The translations under genes and the position numbers were made by a program. DNA of 64,000 bases from Glandiceps talaboti (lineage: Eukaryota > Hemichordata > Enteropneusta > Spengelidae): assembly GCF_964340395.1 (NCBI RefSeq), contig NC_135562.1, positions 18,818,126-18,882,125 on the forward strand, given 5' to 3'. The notes below the pieces were generated by a model. That model was not told the DNA's origin. It saw only the letters and a list, made by a program, of their open reading frames with translations, and did no database searches. Positions 1 through 16,110 of the stretch are shown here, one piece after another (the stretch's first letter is position 1; each line of letters begins with the position of its first letter).

Positions 1-53
1 CTATCTTTATATCTAACATAACGTGCATGTGAACATCGTACATGTAACCCCTT

Positions 54-3221
<3,168 letters not shown>

Positions 3222-3289
3222 TAATTTAATTTAATTTAATTTGGTTTAATTTAATTTAATTTAATTTATTTTAATTTAATTTAATTTAA
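3222..3289. repeat. pentanucleotide repeat (TTTAA)n
   Basis: About 13 slightly imperfect copies of TTTAA, directly visible. Confidence 0.95.
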
Positions 3290-5248
3290 CAAATACCATT
3301 TCCATAAAGTGTACAATATACTCCTCCCTTTGCACACAATTTACAATGAAAGTTGTTGGTATGGTTACGTGTAGCTAATCTCCATTTCTGATTCACATCC
3401 CGTGGGGATGCGACTGAAGTAATATAACGAAAGAGTCATCTTCGACGCAGGTAAGAATTTGTACCGCTTAAATTTCGTTGCAACATAATAATGTTTGATA
3501 CGTAACCTTAAGCTGTCTATGGGGAAACCCTCAGAAAAACCAGTCTAAGATTACATTTTATGCCAGGAGATTGATTGAAGACCGATAATTCCATGTAAAT
3601 GAAGAGCAATTTGAAATTAGTCGCAATTGCCATCGTTGTAGTCCAGGAGTATCGAACTAATATTTCACCACAAAAAACCCAAAAGGCTCCATCTCTTAGT
3701 GTCATTATGCTTTCACGATCCCTGCACAGCAGAAGATGTACGAAACTATTTTATGTTGTTGGTACAGTCTTGGTGAAAAAAAGCAGATTGCTCCGACGGA
3801 CAAAATTTCCGAAAATTCAAAGTTCTCAGAATCTCACCAAACTTTACAAGATTATTCCTGGTCCTTTTGAAATAATAAAAGAAATGGAGGGGGGGGGGGA
3901 GAATCTTGTTTTGAAGGAAATAAATAATCTTTCATTTTCCTAAAAAATGAGTTTATCACTTTTGGATTTTTAAAAAAAGTGGATTTTGATATCACTGGCC
4001 CCTGTTTAAAAAATGCATATTTATCCCCTAAAATTGAGAATGTGTTGGACTTTTCTTGATTAAAGTAACAGCAAATGTATAAAACATTTATTACCAAGCG
4101 CTAGGAACTACGTTTTATAATGGCTTCACGTTTCTTAAATTAGATGTCATGGTCATTTCTATGATACAAAATAGGCGTCAGAACTTCTTACATGAACATG
4201 AGTATCGTCAACCAAGTATTACTTTAAGATTTGGATATTCGAATTAAGATCACAGCCTACTTTCCATTTTGTTCTGGCTGAAAAAAAAACTGTCGGTATT
4301 CTTCAATTAAAATCATAAATTCATAAATACTGTGTTGAAATTCTCGACAGGCAATCGTACAAGACTACAAGTCTCTGATATCATTAGTCTCAATCCTCTA
4401 TCTCGACCCTGATAATAGTAACTGCACCATTGTTCATTAAAATGAACGCATCAAAATCTCTTAAATGAAGGACAATGCACTGTTAGCGAGGAAATTAGGT
4501 GTCAGCAAAGACTTTAGTAGCTAACATAATGTCGGCATGTGCACGTGTACATGTAGTTTACTCAGTCCACTTTTTTATATAGTGGTTAGAGTCGTATACA
4601 TCCTTTCACAAGTCAATAAACTGCGAACGTAAAATATAAAATGAATTTACTCACAGTCCCTCATGTAAATCATGTAAAGTATCCAAGGCAACCAAATAAA
4701 TACTCAGGGGTGCAAATCGTCGTTTAATTTCTGTTCAATATAATGTTATATAATTCAATCATTCGCCTCCACAAAGCAGTGAAGCCTACGTGAAAGGCAC
4801 GCCAGGTATTGACATTTTCAGTGATTCCATCAGCTTAATAACGTTCACAAATCACACCATTTACAAAGCTTCCATTATTTCATCTAAAATCGCTTAACTT
4901 AGCATTTAAATACCTTTTACATACTTTGATAGGAGAAACACCGATGCTCTTAACGCCTCCTCGTCAGGCTATTCAGTTGGCTTCACAAGCATGTCTCTGA
5001 ATGTTTTTTGCAGTTATCAGACATAGTAATGATTGTCTAAAACTCTATAGCTAACAGTTGGCATAGTGATTGCACCTAGGATGTATACAACAGCACAAAG
5101 AATGAAACGAAAGTCTAATAATAAGAATGTAAAATGCAATGTATTGTTCACATAATAGTTACATAGCCAATTTCCAGCGCACTGTGGATGGTATGCACAT
5201 ATCTAGCAACTATTCTCTTCCATGATTCATTCACCAGTTATGATAACG
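3290..5248. other. intergenic, no gene recognised
   Basis: Only chance ORFs, the longest being 114 aa at 3599-3943 with no domain. A 10-base G run occurs near 3889, one of several long G or C runs in this AT-rich window. Confidence 0.5.
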
Positions 5249-5600
<352 letters not shown>

Positions 5601-6595
5601 CGGTTTGCTGAACTTCAAAATGACAGTCCAATTTAACTTGTGACATTAGTTCTTCTGTGCTGTACAATTTACTGATAGTAATAGGTCAAGTGAGAGGCCA
5701 TGTCCTATAACGAAGTTAAACTTAAAAGTTTTTAATTTTCACCAGAGAGTCCACCTTGTAATCTACAGCCCTGTTACATAACCTTTTACCCATTATCATG
5801 TTAATTAATTTCACTATAAAAATCACATCCCGCATATCTTGGCCAAATAATCCGATGTTTTCCCTGAAAGTTCAGTGTAAAATCCATTAACCTGGTAAAG
5901 TCGTTAACCTGGCAATTCGAACAGTATTTCCGTTTTTACCCACCCATAACTCTGTTACTAACCGTAGTGCACATACGCACTGTCATGTCAATGAACAAAT
6001 TCTACATGGAAACCTACTTTCTCTCACTTTGTAGTGAAGTGGTTATAGAACATGTGTTTGGATAGATAAAGAATTAGAGGTACTGTGTTCCAGACCTACC
6101 AAGGTGAGGGCGATTTTTAACACACACTTTACAGAATGAGAGGTGCAGAATTAGGCACGGTAGAACACGGCATTAGACAGGGCAGCACATGTTGGTTGCA
6201 TTGTAACAGTTGAAAAGTGGGAACAGTGCTATAGAAATGATTAACATATTTCATTCAGGGACTGAAAGTGTTAGCTGACAGTTCCTTTCATGGATTAATG
6301 GTACGCAGACACTTTCTTTGTTTAAAAGTGTCCTGTTAACAGCAAAAGTGTCTGCTAAATGAAATTAAGAGCACAGTTGAAACAATGGGGAAGAGTCGGA
6401 AAGGAATATAAAATCAACTTGTAAACTCAGATTATTCCTTTTCTTCTACATTGTACGTTGCAATGACCAGGAATGTAAATATATCGACTATACTGTAAAT
6501 ATTTTATAAATTACAATTACCTGTCATACAATAATCTTTATATACACTGGATAGTTCTTTCATTATACAAACATTTATCTCCCAAGAAGTTCTGT
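5601..6595. other. intergenic, no gene recognised
   Basis: No supported ORF, RNA gene or long repeat seen. Confidence 0.5.
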
Positions 6596-6779
6596 GAGGG
6601 CCATCCCTCATGGGATAAATGTTAGTGCAGGAGGAAACCGGACTACACAGGGAAAACCCGCGTTGTTCGGTAGAGTTAAATTGAACGACATTCTTCTTAC
6701 TTACAGCGTAATGTAATCAAACTCTGAATGGGTTCGAACCAGGCCACAGTGGTAAGACGTCACTCGGCCACTGACAACC
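6596..6779 (-). mobile_element. tRNA-derived SINE, copy 1 (degenerate)
   Basis: On the minus strand the order is a decayed tRNA-like head, a B-box match (GGTTCGAACC at 6731-6740) and a body containing GGTTTTCCC and GGTTTCCTCCTG. The same body motifs occur in the better copy at 7931-8174. The A box (about 6756-6770) is damaged, so internal Pol III transcription is unlikely. The far 3' portion differs from copy 2. Boundaries are approximate. Confidence 0.7.
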
Positions 6780-7930
6780 CGTCTAACGGCTTGGAAACAT
6801 TAGCATTAACATCTAGTGAATTATTACTATCACATATTATTAATACTACCGAGTGAAGAGGAGCACACATATATCACATGTATTTCGAAAAAAAATACAA
6901 CCAGCATTTTTTCCAGTTTGGCACCCATGGGGCAGGATCGGATACGCCACTAAACTATCAATATCGATCGAAACTGCGATCATTAGACTAAATTACACAA
7001 CACACTTTAACAGAATCCAAAATGTACTGCAAGTATCAATATCCATGTGATGATACAATTATCTATTAAACATAAACAACAATTTAGTGATTGCATCGTG
7101 GCAATCACGGCACCGCCTGTAGTAGTTTTGCCATGGTTTGAAACTGCATTAAACCACGATTACATTAAATGTAGATCCACTACCCTTCAACTGAATCAAC
7201 TTGCAACAACTGGGTTTCAACGTTATTATACATATCTATTGTTCTTTACAATGTGGTAAACGTCTGTGAGCATGTTTGTGTTCTACCAATGTTGATAGCA
7301 AATGAATATATCGTTTTAAAAACCACGTTTGTGCACTGTTGCTATGTTGTACTGCATTGTCTTCCTAGGTGACCCTAGGCTTCTTATTTTATAGAACTTT
7401 TAGTTTTTTTGTGGGCACTACATAAAATGAGGACGGTTTATCATACCGCCGGTAGAGCACTAAAATTAACGTCCCCCCTCATGACTAATATTTGACGACT
7501 GCACTGAAATATGGTGCTTTTCAAAACTAGGTAAAATCCAAACCCAATTAATATTTTCAAATTTGATTGGCCGAAAGGTTATTATTTACGTTTTTCAGTG
7601 TCCTTCCCATGTTAATTCGGTGCCGAGAAGTAAATTCTATTCCATAAAAATAAAAGTAACAAAAGTTTATTTTCACAAAATACCAAACATAAATCACAAT
7701 TTCCTGGTGTTAACGTTTTTGTGTTTGAAAACCCCCCATTAATTTGCCAATTTGAGATATGTGTCTTTATATGGTATTTCATACTCCATGGGTGTTACAG
7801 AATTAAGCTATTTATTTAAGTCGTGCATCACAATACATATTACTTTATAGATATTGGTTTCCATAATCAGCATATAAATGAAATATTCAACTTTCAATAC
7901 TTGCATCTGTCACGAGTTTTAATATATTGT
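6780..7930. other. intergenic between SINE copies
   Basis: No recognised gene or further repeat. ORFs here (65-70 aa) look like chance. Confidence 0.45.
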
Positions 7931-8174
7931 TTATTTTTATTTATTTATTTATTTACCATCCAACAGGCATTACCCAATAACAGGATCAGTGTTAATACAG
8001 GAGGAAACCTGAGTACCCGGGGAAAACCTGCGTTGTTCGGTAGAGTCAAACTGAACGACACTCTTCTTACTTACTTAGCGTGGTATATTTAATCAAACCC
8101 AGCCGACTGGCGGGTTCGAACCCAGGCTGCAGAGGTAGGAGGCGCTCGAGCTAACCACTCGGCCACCGACAACC
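7931..8174 (-). mobile_element. tRNA-derived SINE, copy 2 (best preserved)
   Basis: Read on the minus strand, it starts with a tRNA-like head whose A box (TGGCCGAGTGGTTAG, 8151-8165) and B box (GGTTCGAACC, 8113-8122) are both intact, the layout of a class II (Leu/Ser-like) tRNA promoter. A body with GGTTTTCCCCGGGTACTC and GGTTTCCTCCTG follows, then a (TAAA)n tail at 7931-7955. From memory the body resembles the conserved central domain of the MetaSINE superfamily. That assignment is inference and needs an alignment. Such elements are copied by a partner LINE acting on the 3' tail. Confidence 0.88.
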
Positions 8175-9060
8175 GACAACTTACATACACTTCTCTTTAA
8201 TGTGTTTTAGCAACATATGATTTAGTCTGTGACATCTTTAAACCCAAATTCGTTTTCGCTATAATGTTACACAAACCAATGCGCATACGTTGATGAACTC
8301 GGTGGCATAGCGGGAAATGGGGTCAATTTATGAAAAAAAGACAACTTGGAAGTGAACAAACATTTCGAACTAGAAAACGTTTATGGATTATTTCTAAAGC
8401 GTATAAATATGATCTAAGATGTAGACTTTCCTTCTGTACCATCGGCCGCTGTGTACAGTGTCGGTAGATAGTTTATAGACCAATATATACATTGCATGTT
8501 GAAATTCACCCGAGCGAAGATAATAATCATTAAATGAAATTCCATGAATATATGTTCACAAATAACACGTTTACAATTGATTAGTTCATGGCCAATCCTC
8601 AACTAATCTTCATTATTCTCTGCTTACAAGTTGTAGTAATTCCCGGGTGTTTTTGTGCCATGTAAACCTCGAACGACAAACTGTTGACATTTTGTAATTA
8701 CGAATTGTTGAAACTCTGGCTTAAAAACGTGTTTAAAAGTGGATGTCTAGAACCATAGACAACAAGACGCCTTTATTGAAGTCATGTAGTTTGATGGAAT
8801 TTTATTTATATATACAGTTAGCTTCGGGCTAACTATATAGAATTCCTCTCAAGAGACTATACAGATTGTACTGCCTGCCTGATTTGTAAAATCATGCTTT
8901 TGTAGACTGTGGTGTACATAACAGCATGTACGGACACTCGAGCGTTTTCTACAAGCATATATTTTAAAAGACGAACTTTCGACATTTGGTAACAGATCTC
9001 GTGGAAAGTTTGCAGTAAACAGGATTATAGTCTGGCGAAAGCTCATCTGTGCAAAAGTTC
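8175..9060. other. intergenic, no gene recognised
   Basis: No convincing ORF, RNA or long repeat. Confidence 0.45.
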
Positions 9061-9153
9061 AGTCTTAGGTAATGGGTTTAACTTTGGTAAGCTAATTAAT
9101 TTTTTTAATTTTTGGTACAATACGAAGTTAAACCCATTTTAACTTAGGACTAT
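9061..9153. repeat. small imperfect hairpin
   Basis: The left arm, around 9061-9083, contains GGGTTTAACT. It is mirrored by AGTTAAACCC in the right arm (about 9125-9152), with AGTCTTAG against CTTAGGACT at the outer ends. The loop is about 40 bases of A/T. It could be a decayed MITE or a chance-grown palindrome. Confidence 0.6.
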
Positions 9154-10224
9154 AGTGGTGTTCAACAGGTAAAAACAACTCGGCTTTAAATTGGCAAAAA
9201 AAACAAAACAAAATATTTCTTACGATAACATAACAGTCAGAAAATATGGTAGGGAGGTTGCAATTTTATTTTACATTACGTCTTCTCTGTTTTCCTTGAG
9301 AAATTGCTTCAACCATTGAAGACAATATGCTCGTTAATCAGAATACCTTTGTGATAGCTTGCTGAAGTATAGAACAAGGCAATACGTGGGATTTCAGAAA
9401 GAATGCGCCAAAGATACTTTGGCAAGAACATTTTGCACGGAAATCGAATCAAATTTAGGCCATTTTATTTCTTTAAATGTAAAATAAATGTTTTAATATC
9501 ACCATTTTACAATTTATTTTTTAATGTAAAAGTTTTTATGACTGGCGGCTTAAAGTGTGGTTAGTCAGGTTATCGGTAACATGCATTTTTTATATGCCCT
9601 ATCGTCTTCAAACAATCCACAAATTACATTAGGTAGATGAACGAAGAGTTTATTGTAACTCTCAATTCCATTACAAAACACTCATTTCAGGTAATGACTT
9701 CTGCAAAGAATTTTTTGTTTCTTTGATTGAAAAAACACACCTGTAAAATATCTAAACTCTCCTGCTATACTCTCCTTCAATCCTACACACATATATGTTG
9801 ACTGACTACCTACATGTTAAACTGATTCAGACTGTTTTGTCCTTTTAATGTGTAACTAATCCCAAGCTATCTTGTGTTGCGTTAAACTCATAAGACGGGC
9901 TGTCGACTGTCGGGTAAATACAGATTATGAATGAAACAGTTTTTTCCTTTCTTTCAAATGTATATAAACTACACGATAAGGCTGCATTCACAAATAATGG
10001 GCAGGGGGGGGACTTGAAAATTTGGAGGATGGTGGAGGGGGGACTTGAAAATTGTTGGTGTTTTTTTTCGGGGGGGACCTAAAAATATTTTTTCACATAT
10101 AATAATGATGAAAACGCATTTTGAGATACCCAATATCTTTTTAATAACTTAAGTGTGTGTTGAGTTGCTTATCTCGCCCATTGTTGATCACAACTATTAA
10201 ACCAACTGTAAAACCAGATTTAAA

Positions 10225-11600
10225 CTGAATGCCTCCCGTAAGGGAATCACTAATTATGCAAATAACTCATTAAACTAAAAACACTATGGTAACAGGCTTT
10301 GTTTTTCGGACAAGCGTGCTTTCTTAGGTTAATGTATGTAAGAGTGTATGATACTGCTTAATTACTGAATATCGTTCATTATTCAAAATACTCATTAAAG
10401 GAAAAAAGTTGTAGTAACAAACTTCATAGGACAGGTGCGTATTATTATGGTTGATGTACGTATCATATTATACGAAATTTGAAGCTTGCATTTTTAAGAT
10501 ACAACCTAGTTGTATTTTAAGATACAACCTAGTTGTTTCACGCTGCAAGAAATCAGACCATATCTCCCCAGTTCTCAAGGATCTACATTGGCTACCAGTC
10601 TACTACAGAATACATTACAAAATACTCTTGATGACCTACAAAGCTCTCAACAATGCTGCACCTACTTACATATCGGATCTGATCAGTTATAAGCATGCTC
10701 CACGTGTACTTCGCTCCAACAACAAAGGTCTATTACACATCCCACCCTGCAAACTTAAATCCTATGGTGAACGTGCTTTTTCACGCGCTGCCCCGCAATT
10801 ATGGAACAGTCTTCCGGTTGCTCTGCGTCAATCACCAACCCTGGACAAGTTCAGGAAAGACATTAAGACTCATCTTTTTATGAGAGCATTTTGATAAGAA
10901 CTCTTTTTAGTGTCCTGTAAAGTGCCTTTGAACATTCTGAGTAATGGATTCAGGCGCTATATAAATTGTTTGATTGATTGATTGATTGATAGTTACCTAA
11001 AATCATTAATTAAAACTAAGCTATAATAGCTAAGATACAACCTAGTTACCTAAAATCATTAATTAAAACTAAGCTATATAAAAGATTTTATAGGACATAT
11101 CCACTTTGTTATGGTTAACGTATGTACTAAATTGTATTGAAATTGAAGTATGCAGTCTTAAGATATAGCTTAATTACCGAAAATCATGAATTATGCAAAT
11201 TATTCATTAACAATGTAAGGTACATCAACTAACTTTATATGACATACACAATTTGTTATTGTTAATGTATGTACTGAATTGTATTGAAATTGAAGTATGC
11301 GGTTGTAAGATATAGCCTAATTACCAAGAATAATTAATTATGCAAATTATTCATTAACACTGCAAGGTACACCAACAAGCTTTACAGGACATATGTGGTT
11401 GTTATGGTTAACGTGTGTACTGAATTATATTGGAATTGAGGTATGTAGTCTTAAGATATTGCATAATTAGTTTATTTCATTAATATGCTAATTTCTCTAA
11501 TTAAACATTAACCGATCTGGCTGAAAACTTACTCAGGTCTAGCTATTACCCGAAAGATTATATATCCCAAATTTAATTACAATTGAGCCAGCCGATTTTT
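10225..11600. repeat. tandem array, ~145-150 bp units, ending in a CAGA microsatellite
   Basis: At least four diverged units are visible. Each carries an ATTATGCAAATTA core (contains the octamer ATGCAAAT), a block near TTATAGGACATAT, a TATGGTTAACGTATGT block and a TAAGATATAGCCTAATTACC end. The array is split at about 10531-10990 by a LINE fragment, and it runs to a (CAGA)n tract at 11608. The same unit and the same microsatellite ending occur at 45180-45710 and 48360-48920. This 'core repeats then tetranucleotide microsatellite' architecture matches the pearl / Helitron-derived HINE elements described in bivalves; the relationship here is inferred from structure only. Confidence 0.75.
10531..10990 (+). 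pseudogene. 5'-truncated LINE 3' end (CR1/L2 group)
   Basis: The reading frame ending at 10894 encodes the conserved C-terminal region that follows the reverse transcriptase in CR1/L2-type LINEs: SDHISPVLKDLHWLPV, then YKALNNAAPTYISDL, APRVLRS, GERAFSRAAPQLWNSLP and a terminal FRKDIKTHLF. A short 3' UTR contains GGCGCTATATAAAT and then the (TTGA)n tail, the usual end of this group. Everything upstream, including endonuclease and polymerase, is missing. It inserted into the ~150-bp repeat array: AAGATACAACCTAGTT lies just before it (twice, at 10496 and 10518) and again about 40 bases beyond it (11032). Confidence 0.85.
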
Positions 11601-11607
11601 AGAAAAT

Positions 11608-11674
11608 TATGACACAGACAGACAGACAGACAGATAGACAGACATTCCCCTTTTAATACCCCCCCCCCCCCGTA
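11608..11674. repeat. (CAGA)n microsatellite and C run
   Basis: CAGACAGA units at 11608-11644 are followed by CATTCCCC and a C run of about 13 at 11662. They form the right end of the tandem-repeat element described at 10225-11600. Confidence 0.9.
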
Positions 11675-12246
11675 CCCTTACTGGAGGTAATGAGCACAGG
11701 AAGAGACTGCACAATATAGATAGCCCAAAATCACTGCAAAATGAGTATGACATAGTCTAAGGATTGCACTATTTATCATACTCGACATCGGCTGATGGCA
11801 TGTTGAACTGTCCTGAAGTGAATTTTAATCATTTAAATAAACGTTTTGAACTATCTTGAACTACATGAATAAATAGATAAATAAATAGCAATGATAAATA
11901 AAACTCTTTCAAAAAACATGTATATAAAACCCTTTATGATTTCAGGTAGAAAATATTTGTGACGTTTCTTACAATTTATATTTGTAAAATGAATGTAAAC
12001 TGGTAAATAAAAAATATATAAATATAAATAAATTTTGTAAAAATTAAATAGTTTTGAGCAAAGGACATCAAGCTCTGCATCTGAAAGCACATTTTGATAA
12101 ATGTGAAATGAGTATAGGGTCTTATTTCAAGTAAGGATTTACCTAAATTGACTGAATTGAGCGCAACTCTGTGTATAAAGCAGGAGATACTAAAGGAAGC
12201 TGTTATTCACATGGATCAGCAATCATTGGTGGCTGCTATGAAATGA

Positions 12247-12636
12247 CGTCACCGAGAAGAAGAAAGAAAACAGCAAACTGAGAAGCCATATGAAAGTTAC
12301 GACTGGGGTAACGTGGTAAGGAGTGGAGCTATTGTCAAACTAAAAGTGAAAGAACTTTGTAAATATTTAGCAAAACACAACATTCCCATAGCACCAGGAA
12401 TGATAAAAGCTGACAAGATAGAAGCTATTAGATCCTACTACCACCAACAGAACATAAGTGATTCTTCAACCAGCTCTGATACTGACAGTTATTCTGACAG
12501 TGACAATGATTAATCTGACTCAGATATAGTGGAAATGGAGTTTGGGTCACTTGAAGTCAGTGAGAGTGAAATTTATATGTATACACGATCAGGCAGGAGA
12601 GCAACAACATGGAAGACCAGAAGAATTGATGAATAG
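12247..12636 (+). pseudogene. broken transposon ORF with SAP-like segment
   Basis: An open frame from 12247 to a stop at 12511-12513 continues in the same frame to a second stop at 12634. It has a charged start rich in Arg/Glu, then a segment with the SAP-like pattern (KLKVKELCKYLAKHNI ... KADKIEAI). A Ser/Asp-rich acidic tail and a C-terminal TRSGRRATTW complete it. From general memory, uncharacterised transposon-linked proteins of other invertebrates end this way. The upstream frame is closed by a TGA at 12244, and the in-frame stop splits the acidic tail, so it is a remnant. SAP segments usually bind AT-rich DNA. It lies in the right half of the TIR element at 9980-13475 and is probably the tail of that element's protein. 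Confidence 0.55.
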
Positions 12637-13177
12637 TTGTACAAAGAGACAGTCAATTACAAAAAAAATTGTTGCAAACTGAAACACTATAAACAATAAT
12701 GGCCACCATTTTACCTGTTATTTACATGGATCTGCATCATAGCTACCATGGTGTGTATTCATTTGCTTTTTTTATTTAGAATGCAAATTTGTGTATGCTG
12801 TTTGCAAAAGACTCTAAAGTAGTCTAATTGTCTCTAGACCCATTAATTTTAAAAACACTATGCAAAAATAATATTGGAAAGTATTCATGTAAATTTGTTA
12901 ACAGAGTAGGAGTATGGCTTTAAAAAATAATGAAGCACTGTTCAGCCAAAAAACATTAGTGAAACTGGAGAACTAAAAATCATGTCAAAATTTGACAGCC
13001 TTTTAACAAAAAAGGGTGCAAAACATGTATACACAAGTTCCTGTATAAAAAAACAACTAACATTAATTACCCTGTGTTCAGCTTCAATATGCACTCAATT
13101 AATGTTAAAGTCTGTGCAAATGAGTAAAATCTGGAGATTCCAAATGTAAACATGTTCATGCAATTACATTAGAGACA

Positions 13178-13300
13178 ATGTATGTATGTATGTATGTATG
13201 TATGTATGTATGTATGTATGTATGTATGTATGTATGTATGTATGTATGTGTGTATGTATGTGTGTGTGTGGGTGTGTACACATGTGTATGTGTGTGGCTA
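13178..13300. repeat. (TATG)n microsatellite with TG-rich tail
   Basis: About 19 TATG units, then TG-rich sequence. It lies inside the right part of the TIR transposon. Confidence 0.95.
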
Positions 13301-13475
13301 TATATATGTTATAAAAATAAATGTGTTGGGGGGGGGGTGGCTTGAAACTTTCTGACCACGTGGAGGGGGGATCTGAATTTTTTGGGGTTATAAGGGGGGG
13401 GGGGGACTTGAAAAAAATCTAATTTTGTCATGATTTCTCCGACCCCCCCCCTGCCCATTATTTGTGAATGCAGCC

Positions 13476-16042
13476 TAAGTACTTGACATTGTGTAAAATG
13501 TACTTGTTCTCAGAATACATTGATACCATGAAAATTAATTGAGCTGTAACATGAGTATATAGTTGGCTGAAAACTGCACAACAGTTAGTCGATAGGAACC
13601 TTGAAACAGTTACTTTACACTGTGACTAGATCTCAAAGCGAAATATATAACCATGATACAGTATATAACGAAACACCACAAATTTACGATATAGATATGA
13701 CAGGTGATGTTGACTCTTCACTTGTACGACTATTTTGAAAGCATCTTCTTATTATCAACCCTGTCAATCTCTGAGAACACTGTGTCACCTACATGTATCC
13801 CCTTTTTGCAGCTCGAGTAATTCTCTTAATGGGCCAAATGTTAACGAGGTATATCAAGCCCTGACCAGGATAACATATTGCTTCAACCAACAGTGTCTTT
13901 GTTGTGAGACGAAGTCGTAACAAAGTTAACATCATGACCAGGATAACATTTAGTGCAGTACAGATTATTCTTCATTCGCTCTGTTTGATACAACCACGCG
14001 GACATCACAGAAACAAGACTGCATCACATTCAGATAGCAAAATCGCGATTTCTTAGTACACTTATTAGTCTGAATGGATTAAGCAGTTTCAACGTACTGC
14101 GAGTAGACGCCGACATATGGACGTCAATGTTTTGATTTTGATGTATGTATGGTAGCAAGGAACTGTATTTAATCAATCTTGCTATCTTAAAGTGTTGTAT
14201 GTACAGTTTTTATTGGTTTCTGCATGGTTGTATCAAACAGAGCGAGCGAGTAGTAACCTACTGTGCCACCTTACTAGTAATTAATAATCGTACCATTACT
14301 GTAAGGCCATATGATAACGACGTTAATCAGGTCCCGACCGGGATAAAGTACAACTTTAATATCAATCAATAGTATCTATGCTGTAAGTGTAAGTGTCAAC
14401 ACGGTTTAACGAGCCTTGATCAGGATAAGACACTATTTAAGAATCAATCAATAGTGCATTTGTCTTTTTAACAGATTACCTCCTTGGGAAAGAGAACGTG
14501 TATAAATGATTACAATTATGAATGGATAAAAACGAACGGGCAGAAATCCAAAATTGCATGTTATTGGGGATGATGACCGGTACAGATAACATGTACACCT
14601 ACCAAAGCTATCTTTAAAAAACACTTGTAATTTTAAGTACATGCGTTAACCTTGAAAGTAAATGTTTCAAACTTTTGCTGTGACTTTGTTCGAGAAAACT
14701 CCAACCTATTCTCAGTTCAGATTTAAGAAAAAAGGCAGGGTCACTATACAAATTTTAAAATAGAGGTCAAACCGATATCAAAATGTAATCCTTTTAAAAT
14801 TCAAAATGGCCATTGAAAGGCCATTTTAACTCTATGGGAAAATAAAAATAAAAACTTCTTTGAAAACAGGACGGCGAGCACCAAATATATTTTATTATTT
14901 CAAAAGAACCAAGAACAATTGTTCCTAATGGCAAACCTTGGATAATATTTTTGTCAACGTTTCAAAATCTCTGTACAATTTTTACATAATGTTTACCCAT
15001 ACCTGTTTTCAATTGCTTCTATTAATAACGTACATTTAATGAATTTTTAATCTAGCTTCGTATTAATAATTAAATGTAAAGGTGACACTTATCGGATGAT
15101 GGACGCATATTTATTGATGTTTAAAATAGCGTCGACAGCGCTAAGGGAAATTGTCTCCCATAAGCGTTTATATTATTTACCATGAATTTTAAGTACTCGT
15201 CTTGTGACACGCTAACTAGCTGAGAATATAAATAAATTAGAAATAAAAAGGTCTATGGAATTACAATGACCTGTTTAGGAACTAGAAGCTAAGCCAATGA
15301 CCTTTTTGATTTTGATTTTACAATTTGCTCCGATCTTTTTTCACATGAACATATGTTTTACAGGAGTCTAATTATCTTTACCAACACTAAGCATAAAAGT
15401 ATTTACAAATAAGTTCAGAAATTTACCCGGCGATAGTTTTCCAAATATAACTTTTAAAAAAGGCGATGTTCCTTTACACGTCGAGTTGTCTCACTTCTAG
15501 CTATTGTCTCCAATCTCACAATAGGTAAAGGATACACACAATGGGGACAAAGATAATTTGTGGGTACATTTTGTTAGCTATTCAAATATACATTGTGAAA
15601 TAGCATCATTACATTGTAAAATGACTTGGCCGCCCAAACCGAGCTTTTGCCAAAGCTTATGTTTTCTCTGAAAGATACCTTCATCATTAGTAAGTGGATA
15701 TGTTTATACTTCCTGTCCCAGTCCTTTACAATCTATCACAAGTAAGAGGACGGGACTCCCTTCTACGTTCAGATCCTCCTCTCCAAATATCAGTGTTGAC
15801 ACTGTTGTTCGCTCGCTACTCATATCAAACCGGATAACAAAGACATTTAATATTTCTGTTATGTAAGTGTTGAATGTAATATTTTAATGGTACCGAGAAA
15901 TCTTAATGCATACCACGTGAAACATTGTTAAATTGTTGCACAGTAGCGCTTTACTCCCATTCACAATATTTCAAATACATTATCAAATAGATCTCCTCTC
16001 TGCTCACCCATCCCTTCCTTTCTTTCTCGCTCCCCTCCCTTT

Positions 16043-16043
<1 letters not shown>
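13476..16043. other. intergenic with one spaced inverted repeat
   Basis: No supported gene. A 20-bp perfect inverted repeat (CGCTCTGTTTGATACAACCA at about 13977-13996 and its complement at 14224-14243) encloses ~230 bases. Nearby, a GACCAGGATAACA-like motif recurs in variant form near 13861, 13937, 14336 and 14418, followed in two cases by ATCAATCAATAGT. These may be remains of a small MITE-like family. Confidence 0.45.
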
Positions 16044-16109
<66 letters not shown>

Positions 16110-16110
16110 G
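16044..16110. repeat. (TGTC)n microsatellite
   Basis: About 17 TGTC units, directly visible. Confidence 0.97.

Larger units (their letters stand above)
9980..13475. mobile_element. TIR DNA transposon, 3.5 kb, TAA target duplication
   Basis: The two ends are 31-bp inverted repeats beginning GGCTGCATTCAC and ending in a G run (9980-10010 and 13445-13475). Both are flanked by TAA (9977-9979 and 13476-13478), a 3-bp target-site duplication. Inside each end the motif GGGGGACTTGAAAA recurs in direct orientation. A 3-bp duplication is known for PIF/Harbinger and for Academ elements; no transposase survives to choose between them. The interior holds a decayed SAP-like ORF (12247-12636), an array of ~150-bp repeats and a truncated LINE. 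It is therefore a non-autonomous or heavily invaded copy. Confidence 0.75.
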
